DNA of 64,000 bases from Halanaerobium polyolivorans (GCF_020711195.1 NZ_JAJFAT010000003.1:1-64000); one strand, 5' to 3'. Shown: positions 35,365 through 44,897, counted from the first letter of the stretch. The notes: generated from the sequence alone by a model not told the origin. A program made the numbers and translations.

Positions 35365-36458
35365 AGAATATAGTTTTTCTAAATAGTTGTCCAGTCTGGG
35401 GTGGTGGTGAGAAGTGGACTTATACTACTGCCAAGATTTTTAATGAAAAAAAAGACTACAATATCTATATCGCTACTGCAAAAAATACTGAACTGTTCAA
35501 AAGAGCAGAACAGGCAAATATCAAAACTCAAGAAGTTAAAATAAAGAGTGGTATAAGCTTTTTAAATCCATTAAAATCCTATAGTTTTATAAAATTTTTG
35601 AAATCAAAAAATATAGATATTATGTTCTTAAATATGTCTCAGGATTTAAAATTTGGAGGAATATGTGCTAAGATTGCAGGTTTAGATAGAATTGTTTATA
35701 GAAGAGGTAGTGCTATTCCTATCAAAAACAGATTTTATAATAAGTATTTACTTAATGAATGTGTGACAGATATTATTGCCAACTCAAAAGCTACTAAGGA
35801 AACTATTTTAAGGCATACATCGCAGTGGTTAAATGAAGATAAAATTAAAATAATTTATAATGGTATTGATATAAATAAAATTGATCAGGCTGCAAAAAAA
35901 CCATTAAATTTATATGATGAATTTAATATAGAAAAAGATAAAACAATAATAGGAAACATAGGGCGTTTAAACTATCAAAAAGGTCATGAGTTTTTAATTA
36001 AAGCAGTTCAGATAGTAGCTAAAAAAAAGAATGATTTTGTGGTTTTGATTGTTGGTAGTGGAGATAGAGAAAAAGAACTAAAAGAGTTAGTAAAGAAAAA
36101 GAATTTAAATGATTATATAATATTTACTGGTTTTAGGGATGATGTATATAATATTTTACCTGGATTAGATTTTTTAGTTCATACTGCCCGGTGGGAAGGA
36201 TTTGGATTTGTGATAGCAGAAGCAATGGCAGCAAAATTACCTGTTGTCAGTACTGATGTTAGTAATATAGCTGAGATAGTTATTGATCAAGAAAGTGGAT
36301 ATTTAGCAGAAAGTGAAAATCCAAATGATATTGCTAATAAAATTTTAAAGATGATTGATGAAGAGAACATCGAAGATATGGCTGAAAAGGGAAGAGAAAT
36401 AATAGAGAATAATTTTACTATGGAAATAATGATTAAAAATCTTGAATTATTTTTATAA
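35361..36458 (+). CDS. Glycosyltransferase family 4
   Basis: A 365-residue GT-B-fold enzyme: N-terminal VFLNSCPVWGGGEKW acceptor loop, then GNIGRLNYQKGHEFLI and the donor-site EGFGFVIAEAMAAKLPVVST with the EX7E motif. Start TTG at 35361 preceded by AAGGATGA, overlapping the previous stop. Adds an unknown sugar to the LPS core or O-chain. The base composition becomes very AT-rich from here to about 40.3 kb. Confidence 0.85.
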   Translation: MKNIVFLNSCPVWGGGEKWTYTTAKIFNEKKDYNIYIATAKNTELFKRAEQANIKTQEVKIKSGISFLNPLKSYSFIKFLKSKNIDIMFLNMSQDLKFGGICAKIAGLDRIVYRRGSAIPIKNRFYNKYLLNECVTDIIANSKATKETILRHTSQWLNEDKIKIIYNGIDINKIDQAAKKPLNLYDEFNIEKDKTIIGNIGRLNYQKGHEFLIKAVQIVAKKKNDFVVLIVGSGDREKELKELVKKKNLNDYIIFTGFRDDVYNILPGLDFLVHTARWEGFGFVIAEAMAAKLPVVSTDVSNIAEIVIDQESGYLAESENPNDIANKILKMIDEENIEDMAEKGREIIENNFTMEIMIKNLELFL

Positions 36459-36484
36459 ATAATTAATTTACAGAGGAGCATAAA

Positions 36485-37675
36485 ATGGATAATATTATTA
36501 ATAAAAAAAAGATAGTAAAATATACTTTTCTTGCAGGAATTTATATTTATGCTTTTGGTTCACATATGGGGAGAGCTTTTATTAGTACTGGTACCGGGTT
36601 AATTATTTTAGCTTGGCTAATGAAAATAATTTTTATGAAGGATATTGATTTTAATAAAGATGTTAAGTATTGGCCAATAGTTGGGCTTTCAATTGTCTTA
36701 ATATTATCTACAGGTGCCTTTTGGACATCTTTAGGAACAGGAACTACCTATAGTATTTTATTACCATTAGCTATTTTGAATTTGCTCGAAGACGAAAAAA
36801 CTATATATAAAGTACTAATAATATCCTTAACCATACTAACTATTTCTGGCTTTGTAGCCAATTATCAACATTTAGTTGAGGGAGTTAGACGTGCCGAAGG
36901 ATTTGCTAGATTTTCTATAACATCTGCAAATGTTTCTGTCATGGGTATTGCGCTATTGTTACCATTGCTATTTAAAAAAAATAATAAAAAATGGCAATAT
37001 ATTGTCTTGTCTATAATGATTTTTTCTTATACAACTGCGGCTATATTTTCTTTAACTAGGGCAGCTTATATTGCCTTAATTGCAGTAATATTTTTGTTTA
37101 CCTTAATTAAAAAACCTAAGATTATTATTTTATTATTAATTTTAATGATTTTAATAATATTTTTTGCTCCTAGTAATTATCAATCGCGATTTTTATCCTC
37201 ATTTAATCTGGAAGATCAATGGATTCAATCTAGATTAGTTATGTGGAGAGCATCAATAGATGCTGTAATAGAAAATCCAGTAAGAGGTGTAGGATTTAAA
37301 AACTATAGTGAATATTTCTATAATTTAGATTACACAGATCGTTCAAGATCAAGTCCTCATAATAACTATTTTTTCTTTTTGGCTTCAACAGGTATACCAG
37401 GTTTCTTAATATTTGTTTATTTAAATTATTATTTAATTAAGCTATTCTTTACTTCTTATTTAGAGCTTGATGAAAAGGAAAATAACTTAGTGAAAAATAT
37501 TTTTTTAGGTATAACTTTATTTGTTATTTCATTCCTTATAATGGGGTTAACAGAAACTAATATTACAGAATCACAAACAAGAAACTTTTTTTGGGTAGTT
37601 GTAGGATTAGGTTTTTCTTTGAGATATCTTAAACTAGATAAAAGTAGGCATGATAAAAAGCTTAAAATTAGATAA
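36485..37675 (+). CDS. O-antigen ligase/polymerase (WaaL/Wzy family)
   Basis: A 396-residue polytopic membrane protein with roughly ten helices. The periplasmic segment around RLVMWRASIDAVIENPVRGVG, followed by the PHNNYFFFLASTGIPGFL motif, is typical of the Wzy_C/WaaL superfamily, which joins O-antigen to lipid A-core or polymerises repeat units. Which activity is present cannot be read from the sequence. Only one such gene is present in the window. Confidence 0.82.
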   Translation: MDNIINKKKIVKYTFLAGIYIYAFGSHMGRAFISTGTGLIILAWLMKIIFMKDIDFNKDVKYWPIVGLSIVLILSTGAFWTSLGTGTTYSILLPLAILNLLEDEKTIYKVLIISLTILTISGFVANYQHLVEGVRRAEGFARFSITSANVSVMGIALLLPLLFKKNNKKWQYIVLSIMIFSYTTAAIFSLTRAAYIALIAVIFLFTLIKKPKIIILLLILMILIIFFAPSNYQSRFLSSFNLEDQWIQSRLVMWRASIDAVIENPVRGVGFKNYSEYFYNLDYTDRSRSSPHNNYFFFLASTGIPGFLIFVYLNYYLIKLFFTSYLELDEKENNLVKNIFLGITLFVISFLIMGLTETNITESQTRNFFWVVVGLGFSLRYLKLDKSRHDKKLKIR

Positions 37676-37714
37676 ATGAAATTTAGCAAATAGAACTTTT
37701 TAGAGGAGATTATT

Positions 37715-38476
37715 ATGAAATTTCAACAATTTTACAAAAAGATTATTCGTAAAAGTAAATTTTTTAGTTACTATTGGGAAAAAAAATATTATAAAGCAAG
37801 AAAAGAAAAAAGCATAAAAAAAATAATTAAAACAATTAACAAATTAGATTTATATGAAAGAAAAAATATAATTTGCCCTAAAATAAATAGAGTAATCTGG
37901 ATCAAAAATAATTTATTAAATTCTTTTTTGTTTAGTCCTAAAACGAACAAAGCCATTGAAAAAAACGATTTTTATAATAACTTCTTAAGGCCTGGAGACT
38001 GGGATATGTATAAAAAAGACATTTTTCCAGATTATTTAAAAATTGAAAATGAAATAGGATCTATTGGTTTTAGAACAGTGGTTCAATTATTTGAAGAGGG
38101 TATTAATTTTCACAATACAGATGAGTATAAAGCTTTCAAAGGAAAAATGAACGAAAAAAAATTAAAGAACAGATTTCTTAAATATAAAAAATTATTCAAA
38201 GATATTAAAAACAATGGTTATAAAAGTCAAATAGAACTAGGAGAAAGTTTTAAAGGGCGAAAAATCTATGATGAAATTAGAATTGCTATTGATAGAAATG
38301 GTGAATTTAACTATATATGTAGTAGTGGTAATCATCGCTTGGCTATTGCAAAAGTATTAAGAATTGATGAAATACCTGTAATTGTTGATGGTATTCATAA
38401 AGATTTTATTAAAGATTCAAGCCAAGATTTATTGGTGGATATTAATAATGCTCTTGACAAAATTAATCTTCGTTAA
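37715..38476 (+). CDS. Uncharacterised ParB/Srx-fold-like protein in the LPS locus
   Basis: I do not recognise an exact family. The 253-residue protein is Lys-rich at the N-terminus and predicted soluble. Its C-terminal part, EIRIAIDRNGEFNYICSSGNHRLAIAKVLRIDEIPVIV, has the ParB/sulfiredoxin-like GxHRLAIA motif found in many proteins encoded beside glycan gene clusters. Such domains bind nucleotide in other families. The GDWD motif in the middle is also notable. Very AT-rich codons. A role in surface polysaccharide modification is inferred from position only. Confidence 0.5.
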   Translation: MKFQQFYKKIIRKSKFFSYYWEKKYYKARKEKSIKKIIKTINKLDLYERKNIICPKINRVIWIKNNLLNSFLFSPKTNKAIEKNDFYNNFLRPGDWDMYKKDIFPDYLKIENEIGSIGFRTVVQLFEEGINFHNTDEYKAFKGKMNEKKLKNRFLKYKKLFKDIKNNGYKSQIELGESFKGRKIYDEIRIAIDRNGEFNYICSSGNHRLAIAKVLRIDEIPVIVDGIHKDFIKDSSQDLLVDINNALDKINLR

Positions 38477-38547
38477 AACCAACAATAAAAGGTTGCTATT
38501 ATTAAGAAAAAAATAAAAATTGATGAATTTCAAAGGAAGTAAATATA

Positions 38548-39357
38548 ATGGATAATTCTTTTATTTCATATAAAAATAATAATATAGATATTTCAGTTAA
38601 AACAAGTATATCTCCAGAATGGATAGAATATTTTATCAATAAATTTGGAGATCAGAAAGAAATAGAAAATGGAGAAACTATATATTATTTAAGAAATAAA
38701 ATAATTAAAGTATTTGACCCGATTTTGGATAGGGATATTGTTATTAAAAGTTTTAAGCTAAATAAAGTATATGATCAGTTACGTTTTAGATTTCTTGATT
38801 CTAAAGCAGAAAGATCTTTAAAAGCTGCTAGAGAATTAGAGCAGCTTAACTTAAAAACTCCTTCTCCAATTGCAGTTATAGAAAAACGAGGAAAAACAAA
38901 AGAATTATTATTTAGTTATTATATTACAGAATATATTGACTATGATTTTAATATGCTTGAGATTGCAAAAAACTTTAAACATCCTGAAAGAGACAAGTTA
39001 AAAAAATTGATGCCTCAATTGGGAAAAGAGGTTAAAATAATGCATGAGCATGGTTTAGTACATAATGATCTTCATGCTGGTAATATTTTAGTTAAAAATT
39101 TTGATAATAGACCTCAGTTCTATTATATTGATTTAAATAGGGCTAGATTAAAAGAGAGTCTATCAGAAAAAGATAAGATTAATGATTTAAAAAGACTTAA
39201 ATTTAATGAAACTGAAAAAGAAATATTTTTTAAAAATTATTCGTCAGATAAATGGTGTTATTATAAAAATGAAGTAGCAAAAGCTAGAAAAAAAAGACGT
39301 AAATTTGTTAAAACAAAACATAAAATTCGTTCATTTTTTGGCACAAGAAAAGATTAA
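38548..39357 (+). CDS. Kinase-fold protein of the LPS core kinase / RIO type
   Basis: A 269-residue protein with an intact small-kinase core: a Lys in DIVIKSFKL, HGLVHNDLHAGNILV (catalytic loop) and YYIDLNRARL (metal-binding DFG equivalent). This is the WaaP/InaA-like lipopolysaccharide kinase group, which phosphorylates heptose or KDO in the core. The C-terminus is strongly basic (ARKKRRKFVKTKHKIRS), suggesting membrane-surface binding. Located in the O-antigen/core locus. Substrate not determined. Confidence 0.75.
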   Translation: MDNSFISYKNNNIDISVKTSISPEWIEYFINKFGDQKEIENGETIYYLRNKIIKVFDPILDRDIVIKSFKLNKVYDQLRFRFLDSKAERSLKAARELEQLNLKTPSPIAVIEKRGKTKELLFSYYITEYIDYDFNMLEIAKNFKHPERDKLKKLMPQLGKEVKIMHEHGLVHNDLHAGNILVKNFDNRPQFYYIDLNRARLKESLSEKDKINDLKRLKFNETEKEIFFKNYSSDKWCYYKNEVAKARKKRRKFVKTKHKIRSFFGTRKD

Positions 39358-39390
39358 TTAACATTTTAATCTTAAAATTCAGGAGGAAAT

Positions 39391-40362
39391 ATGCGGGTTA
39401 AGAAAATAGGCAAATATCATGTAAAAAGCAACAAAAAATCTTGGAGAAGGGCAGTCAAAGGACTTGCTTTTCAAAGAATAGATTCAGAGCAGACTTTTTT
39501 ACCTGAATCTTTAGCTAAAAAAATAATATTTTTTTTATCAGAAGTAAAAATCTATAAAATTTTTAAAACTAAAAATATAAGCATATCTTTTGATCATGAT
39601 TTTGATTTATTAATAGATAATGGAAAAGAAAAAATAGTTGCTTTTGATTTCAGCAAAAATATAATTATAAAAAAATATAGAGACAATGAATTATTTGATA
39701 AAAATTATAAAATAAGAAATATAGTTGAGGTTAAAGAGCTTTCTCCTTTAATAATTGAATGGAATTATGAAAATTGTTCTTATAGAGAAGAATTGGTTAA
39801 AGGAAAGCGATTAAATAAAGGTAATATTATAAAAGGGAAAAAAGTTATTCAAGAATTATGGCCTAAATTATTCACTTTACATAAAAATTATTCTTTTAAA
39901 AAGAGTATCGATTTTGCAAATGAAAATGTTATTCCAAATACTAAAGAAATTTTAAAAAGTTTAGGTATTAGTAATTGGTGGCAAGAATCTAAAGAAGTTA
40001 ATGCAGAATTTGGTTTTGTTCATGGGGATTTAAAACAAAGTAATATTATTATATCTGATAATCAAGCAATAGTGATTGATTGGGATGAATACTTTCAAAA
40101 AGCATTAATATTTACTGATATATTTTATTATTTATATCGTTTGACTTTAAGAGTAAATGCCAAGAAGGTTTTTAATATTTATTTTGATAATAAAGATTGG
40201 TTATTAAAACCGTTAAATTATTATGATAAGTCTTTAATGAGAAGGAATTTAGTTTATTTTATTTATTGGTTAAATAATCGATATAATTCCAAAAAAAGAT
40301 TTAAAGAGAGAGAAAAAATGATTAATTTCATTAAGGAAAGTAAAATGATATTTGAATTATAA
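39391..40362 (+). CDS. APH-like phosphotransferase in the LPS locus
   Basis: A 323-residue protein whose C-terminal half carries GFVHGDLKQSNIII and VIDWDEYFQKALIFTDI, the catalytic and metal loops of the aminoglycoside phosphotransferase/choline kinase fold. The N-terminal half is very AT-rich and hard to assign. With the preceding gene it makes a tandem of two different kinase-fold proteins next to a ligase, so sugar or lipid phosphorylation of the glycan is likely (inference). SD AGGAGGAAAT. Confidence 0.7.
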   Translation: MRVKKIGKYHVKSNKKSWRRAVKGLAFQRIDSEQTFLPESLAKKIIFFLSEVKIYKIFKTKNISISFDHDFDLLIDNGKEKIVAFDFSKNIIIKKYRDNELFDKNYKIRNIVEVKELSPLIIEWNYENCSYREELVKGKRLNKGNIIKGKKVIQELWPKLFTLHKNYSFKKSIDFANENVIPNTKEILKSLGISNWWQESKEVNAEFGFVHGDLKQSNIIISDNQAIVIDWDEYFQKALIFTDIFYYLYRLTLRVNAKKVFNIYFDNKDWLLKPLNYYDKSLMRRNLVYFIYWLNNRYNSKKRFKEREKMINFIKESKMIFEL

Positions 40363-40394
40363 TTGGAATTGACATTTAAGTTGGAGGTATAACT

Positions 40395-41570
40395 TTGCAG
40401 TTATTTTTGGTAATAATTATGGGTACATTTGGGGTAATGGGTGGTGCTTTAGTAGCGCCTGGCTTGCCTACTATTGGAGCAGCATTTGGAGTTGAAGGTG
40501 GAACTGTTGGCCTTATTCTAAGTGTTTATACAATTTCAGCTGCTTTTAGTTTACCTATACTTGGTTATTTAATTGATAGATTAGGCAGGAAAAAGGTAGG
40601 TTTAGCCTGCTTAATTATAGATGGTAGTTTTGGTTTGTTAAGTGTTTTTTCTCCATCTTTTGGCCTGCTTTTATTATGTCGCTTTTTTCAGGGCATAGGC
40701 GTTGCTGGTTTAATCCCAGTTGCAATGACTATTATTGGAGACTTATATGATGGAGATGAAAGACTTAATATCATGGGTTATCTAACAGGAACCTTATCTT
40801 TGGGAGCTGTTGTTATTCCTCTCTTGGGAGGATTTTTAGTTTATATTGACTGGCGTTTACCATTTGTTGTTTATGGATTTTCTTTGTTCTTAGCAGTTTT
40901 TTTCTACATCTTTATTCCAGAGACTGCTCCAGCATTGAAGGATAATCCAGATAAAGAAGCATTGGAAAACCGAGATACTTCTTTAAAAAAATATATTTTA
41001 TCATTAGTTGAGGTTTTAAAAATAAGGAGTATTGTTGAGATTTTTGGTTATGCTTTTATCACCTATTTCTTGCTTTATACGGTTGTTACTTTTGTGCCTA
41101 TCTTTTTAAATAATTTTCATGGGTTTGGAGAAAATATTGCTGGAATAGCTTTATCAATCCAGGGAATGTTTTCTGCTATTATAGCTTCGCGGGCAAAGCT
41201 TTTTAAAAATATTAGATGGAAGTTTAAGGTTGGAGGAGGTTTTGTTCTTATCGCATCTGCTTTATTATTATTTCCCATTTGGGCGCAGGGAAATATTCTG
41301 GTTTTATTGAGTGTAGTCATTTTTGGCTTAGGGATGGGGCTTTTAAGTCCGGTTGTATATGATAGAGCTACTGACCTGCCACCTAAAGAACTTTCTGGTT
41401 CTGTGATAGCACTTTTTAATACCATGAAATATATTGGTATGAGTACCTCACCTGCTTTATTAGGATTATTAGTAAATTTCATTTCCATACAGGCAATGTT
41501 TTCTCTTGTTGGTGTGGTAGTTTTAGCTGGTACTCTAATTATGTTGATCAGGACAGCAGCTCTTAATTAA
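40395..41570 (+). CDS. MFS transporter
   Basis: A 391-residue, 12-helix major facilitator permease. The loop 2-3 motif GYLIDRLGRKKVGL is present, with CRFFQGIGVAGLIPVAM in helix 4 as in drug/proton antiporters. Start TTG at 40395, 7-8 nt after GGAGG. It ends 1 nt before the convergent acetamidase gene. Base composition returns to the window average. Substrate unknown. Confidence 0.88.
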   Translation: MQLFLVIIMGTFGVMGGALVAPGLPTIGAAFGVEGGTVGLILSVYTISAAFSLPILGYLIDRLGRKKVGLACLIIDGSFGLLSVFSPSFGLLLLCRFFQGIGVAGLIPVAMTIIGDLYDGDERLNIMGYLTGTLSLGAVVIPLLGGFLVYIDWRLPFVVYGFSLFLAVFFYIFIPETAPALKDNPDKEALENRDTSLKKYILSLVEVLKIRSIVEIFGYAFITYFLLYTVVTFVPIFLNNFHGFGENIAGIALSIQGMFSAIIASRAKLFKNIRWKFKVGGGFVLIASALLLFPIWAQGNILVLLSVVIFGLGMGLLSPVVYDRATDLPPKELSGSVIALFNTMKYIGMSTSPALLGLLVNFISIQAMFSLVGVVVLAGTLIMLIRTAALN

Positions 41571-41571
41571 A

Positions 41572-42471
41572 TTAGTATTTTAAATCATATTCTTTGAGTG
41601 TTTCTTTATCAACCCTCATCCTAACTGTTTTCTTAGGGTCAACAACCTGACTTATCTGTAGATCACAAGCAATACTCATCAGCATTGCAAGTTCATTATT
41701 ACTTAAAGGTAATCTTTCATTTAAGAATTTAAACATATTATCACTTGCTTTTTGGGCTGCATGGTCTAAACTTACTTCTGATGCTATAGTATAAAAAGCA
41801 TCATCTGTTTCTACCATAGGATCACTGAGCTCTTTATCCTTTATTAGATCAACCTTAACTGTTACTTCACCAGCAATTTCTATTCCGGTTACTACAACCT
41901 CTCCATCTCCCATTGCTGCATGAAGATCTCCCATAGCAAGCATTGCACCTGGAACTCTAACCGGGAAATATAATGTTGCTCCTTCTGTTATAACCTTGGT
42001 GTCCATATTACCTCCATGAGAGTCTGGAGTACCACATGGTACGGCATCTTCATCTTTGCCGGGTGAAGTTCCTATAACACCAATCATTGGGTTAAGATCA
42101 AATTTAATTTTATCATTAAAAATAGCTTTTCCAGCTTCTATGGGTATTATTTTAGTTTCTGATTCACTAATAAAATTATCCATAAAACCCATATCAGGTA
42201 CTGCAACCATTACACCCTGATCATTTATCTCGATTTTTTCTACCTCTACTTTTAAAGTATCCCCTATTTCAGCTCCTTCAATTTCTAAAGGTCCAGTTGC
42301 AGGATTGATAGTTGACCAATCAGTCGACTCAAAAAGTGTTTCTTCATCACGTATTTGATTGCTAAAACAGTCTTTGGTCTCAAAAACTACCCTATCACCT
42401 GGTTTACAGCTTGCAGCAGCTTCATTTTCAGCTGACATTTCATAAACAGAATCTTTTGCTTCAATCTTCAT
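41572..42471 (-). CDS. Acetamidase/formamidase
   Basis: A 299-residue FmdA/AmdA family amidase hydrolysing short amides (formamide, acetamide) to ammonia and acid. The family motifs GDRVVFETKDCF, GPLEIEGAEIGD, DSHGGNMDTK and VPGAMLAMGDLHAAMGDGEV (metal-binding His/Asp/Glu) are present. Upstream (42472-42487) the minus-strand SD region AAGGGAGT matches. Divergent from the class II aldolase with a 187-bp AT-rich intergenic region; convergent with the MFS gene. Confidence 0.92.
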   Translation of the reverse strand: MKIEAKDSVYEMSAENEAAASCKPGDRVVFETKDCFSNQIRDEETLFESTDWSTINPATGPLEIEGAEIGDTLKVEVEKIEINDQGVMVAVPDMGFMDNFISESETKIIPIEAGKAIFNDKIKFDLNPMIGVIGTSPGKDEDAVPCGTPDSHGGNMDTKVITEGATLYFPVRVPGAMLAMGDLHAAMGDGEVVVTGIEIAGEVTVKVDLIKDKELSDPMVETDDAFYTIASEVSLDHAAQKASDNMFKFLNERLPLSNNELAMLMSIACDLQISQVVDPKKTVRMRVDKETLKEYDLKY

Positions 42472-42658
42472 TTAAAACCCACTCCCTTATTATGTAGTAG
42501 TTAAAAAATTAAATTAAAACTTTTTTGGAATATTTCTGCTTAATTTGATAAAATTTAATTATAAAATTAAGAATATTCTTATTAAATTATAGCATTTTTT
42601 AAGCTCTTTTTAAAGAATCAAATTGTGAGCTAAGTAGAAAAGGATTTGGAGGTATAAA

Positions 42659-43312
42659 ATGAAGTTAAAAAAAGAAAGAAAAAAGATAGTTGAATATGGC
42701 AAAAAACTAATTGAAAATGGTTTAACAAAAGGAACCGGAGGTAATTTAAGTATCTATAATCCTGAAGAAGGTTTAATGGCTATCAGTCCCAGTGGAATTG
42801 GATATTTTGAAAGCACAATAGAAGATGTAGTTGTGATGGATTTAGCAGGTAATATCGTTGAAGGAAAACGGAAACCTTCCAGTGAATATGAACTGCATCA
42901 GATATTTTATCATAAAAGAGATGATATCTTTTCAGTAGTACACTCCCATTCTATCTATAGCACCACTATTTCAATTTTAAGAGAAGGTCTGCCTGCTGCT
43001 CATTATATGATAGCTTTGGCAGGTAAAAATGTTCGTTGTGCTGATTATGCCACTTTTGGGACAACAGAGCTGGCTGAAAATGCCTTTAAAGCAATGGAAG
43101 ACCGTTATGCAGTCATCTTAGCCAACCACGGTTTATTAACAGGCTCAGACTCAATAGAAAATGCTTTTAATATTGCTGAAGAGGTAGAATTTGTTGCAGA
43201 AACATATTATAGGGCCAGATCAATTGGTGAACCGGTAATTTTATCAGATCAAGAAATGGAAAAGATGCTGCAAAAATTTAAAAGTTATGGGCAAAAAAAT
43301 AAAAAAAGATAG
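42659..43312 (+). CDS. Class II aldolase (fuculose-phosphate aldolase-like)
   Basis: A 217-residue class II aldolase/adducin-domain enzyme. Metal ligands are in VHSHSIYST (His pair) and ANHGLL (third His); Glu is in PSSEYELH. Family members cleave fuculose, ribulose or methylthioribulose phosphates. The substrate is not clear; no fucose or methionine salvage genes flank it. SD TTGGAGG 7 nt upstream. Its stop codon lies inside a hairpin that on the other strand serves the tRNA gene. Confidence 0.87.
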   Translation: MKLKKERKKIVEYGKKLIENGLTKGTGGNLSIYNPEEGLMAISPSGIGYFESTIEDVVVMDLAGNIVEGKRKPSSEYELHQIFYHKRDDIFSVVHSHSIYSTTISILREGLPAAHYMIALAGKNVRCADYATFGTTELAENAFKAMEDRYAVILANHGLLTGSDSIENAFNIAEEVEFVAETYYRARSIGEPVILSDQEMEKMLQKFKSYGQKNKKR

Positions 43313-43325
43313 CCTACTGGCTATC
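43301..43325 (-). terminator. Terminator of the tRNA-Glu gene (minus strand)
   Basis: GATAGCC (43308-43314) and GGCTATC (43319-43325) form a 7-bp stem with a TACT loop. Reading the minus strand, a run of seven Ts follows (43301-43307 are As on the plus strand). It overlaps the aldolase stop codon and may also end that transcript. Confidence 0.75.
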
Positions 43326-43336
43326 TTAATCTCATT

Positions 43337-43412
43337 TGGTACCCTCAAGGGGATTCGAACCCCTGCCGCCAGGATGAAAACCTGGTGTCCTAGACCCCTA
43401 GACGATGAGGGC
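43337..43412 (-). tRNA. tRNA-Glu (anticodon UUC)
   Basis: On the minus strand, a 76-nt tRNA with acceptor GCCCTCA/TGAGGGT (one G-T closing pair), D-arm TCTAGGGGTCTAGGA, anticodon stem CCAGG/CCTGG around the loop TTTTCAT (anticodon TTC), T-arm GGGGTTCGAATCCCC and a genomically encoded CCA end. A solitary tRNA with its own promoter. Confidence 0.96.
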
Positions 43413-43436
43413 ATTTATTTATTAACTGCAATAAAT

Positions 43437-43465
43437 ATAATAGCATAAGATTCTAAGGGCGTCAA
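43437..43465 (-). promoter_or_regulatory. Promoter of tRNA-Glu
   Basis: On the minus strand: TTGACG (43465-43460), 17-nt spacer, TATTAT (43442-43437), starting about 18 nt before the mature tRNA. Between 43466 and 43628 I see only AT-rich sequence before the next gene. Confidence 0.8.
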
Positions 43466-43628
43466 GGAATTTTAATAAAAAATATAATTATAAATTTTCG
43501 CTCAATTGTAGAGCTTTTAAGTTCTCTAATAATTTTATAAGAGGAGTTAAATAAATTATATAGAATATTGTATTTAGACATAATATTAATGAGCATAATT
43601 TAATAATCAAATAAATAGAGGTGTAAAA

Positions 43629-44897
43629 ATGGGGAAAATGCTTGATGATTTTGTAGATAAAGAACTTGTTTTAGCCCAGGGTTGTACTGAGCCTGGCGCT
43701 GTTGCCTTTGCAGTGGCAGCTGCCTCAGAATACAGCCGGGGAGAGCTACAAGAAATCATAATTAAACTGGATGGTTTTGTCTATAAAAATGGTATGTCAA
43801 CCGGTTTGCCCGGGATAAGCCATCATTATGGCAATAAAACTGCGGCAGCATTAGGATATTTTGCTGAAGATGCTTTAGAACGCAAATTAACTATTTTAGC
43901 TGATTTGGAGGATAAACTGGATTCAGCTTTATCTATTATAGATAAGGTGAGATTTGAAGTCTTGGAAAATCATAAACCGGTTTATGTGGAAGTTTTAATA
44001 AAAGCTGATAATCAGGTAAAAGCTTTAATAGAAGGTAATCACGATGATTTAAAAGAAATAAGGGTTGATGGCGAGCTTAAATATCAGGCAGATTTAGAAA
44101 ATAATTCTGAACACCAGGACAATGAGCTTGACAAAAAGTTAAAAGCTATGGATATTTTTGCTTTGATCGATATTGTTGAAAAAGAATTTAATGAATCTCA
44201 TTTGAAATTTTTAAAAGATGGTTTAAAATTAAATTCTGATATTGCCCTGGCAGGTAAAGAAGGTTTAGGCTCTGGAGTTGGTAATAAATATAGAAAAAGA
44301 AAAAGCTTTAATGAAATAAATAAAATAGCAGCTATGGCAGCTGATGGGACTGGAGCAAGAATGGCCGGAGTACCTTCACCAGCTTTAGCCTCTTCTGGAA
44401 GTGGAAATCAAGGTATTTTTATATCTTTGGTTACTTATCACAGTGCTAAACTATATTTTGATAAATCTGAAGAAGAAATTTTTAAGGCTACTATGCTTGC
44501 TCATTTAGTTGGTCATTATGCTAAAATATATATTGGGCGTTTATCCTCATTATGTGGGCTTTTTTATGCTGCAGCACCAGGTGTGTTGGCTGCTTTACTA
44601 TATTTAGCTGATAAAAGTGATAAAATAGAATATGGAATAAACAATTTAATTAGTGATGTAAGTGGGGTTTATTGTGATGGTGCTAAAGGGAGTTGTGCTT
44701 TAAAATCAATTTCAGCTGCAGAACTTGCTTTAAGACACTTTGATTTGATTGAAGAGGATATTAATTGTCATCTTCCCTCTGGTTTTATTAATTGTTCTTT
44801 AAAAAAGACTTTTGCAAATTTAGCCGAGATATCTCATCCAGCAGAGAGCACAGTTAATAATACACTTTTTAAAGTCGTTGAAAAGAATAGATGTTAA
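43629..44897 (+). CDS. L-cysteine desulfidase / L-serine dehydratase-like (CyuA/YhaM, UPF0597 family)
   Basis: A 422-residue protein of the UPF0597/CyuA family, Fe-S-dependent lyases that break cysteine into pyruvate, ammonia and sulfide. The Fe-S site Cys residues are in QGCTEPGAVAFA (Cys19), SSLCGLFYAAAPG, and VYCDGAKGSCALK. The central AADGTGARMAGVPSPALASSGSGNQGI is the family block. The context (CoA-disulfide reductase-like, OsmC) suggests a cysteine/sulfide role rather than serine. SD TAGAGGTG. Confidence 0.85.
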   Translation: MGKMLDDFVDKELVLAQGCTEPGAVAFAVAAASEYSRGELQEIIIKLDGFVYKNGMSTGLPGISHHYGNKTAAALGYFAEDALERKLTILADLEDKLDSALSIIDKVRFEVLENHKPVYVEVLIKADNQVKALIEGNHDDLKEIRVDGELKYQADLENNSEHQDNELDKKLKAMDIFALIDIVEKEFNESHLKFLKDGLKLNSDIALAGKEGLGSGVGNKYRKRKSFNEINKIAAMAADGTGARMAGVPSPALASSGSGNQGIFISLVTYHSAKLYFDKSEEEIFKATMLAHLVGHYAKIYIGRLSSLCGLFYAAAPGVLAALLYLADKSDKIEYGINNLISDVSGVYCDGAKGSCALKSISAAELALRHFDLIEEDINCHLPSGFINCSLKKTFANLAEISHPAESTVNNTLFKVVEKNRC

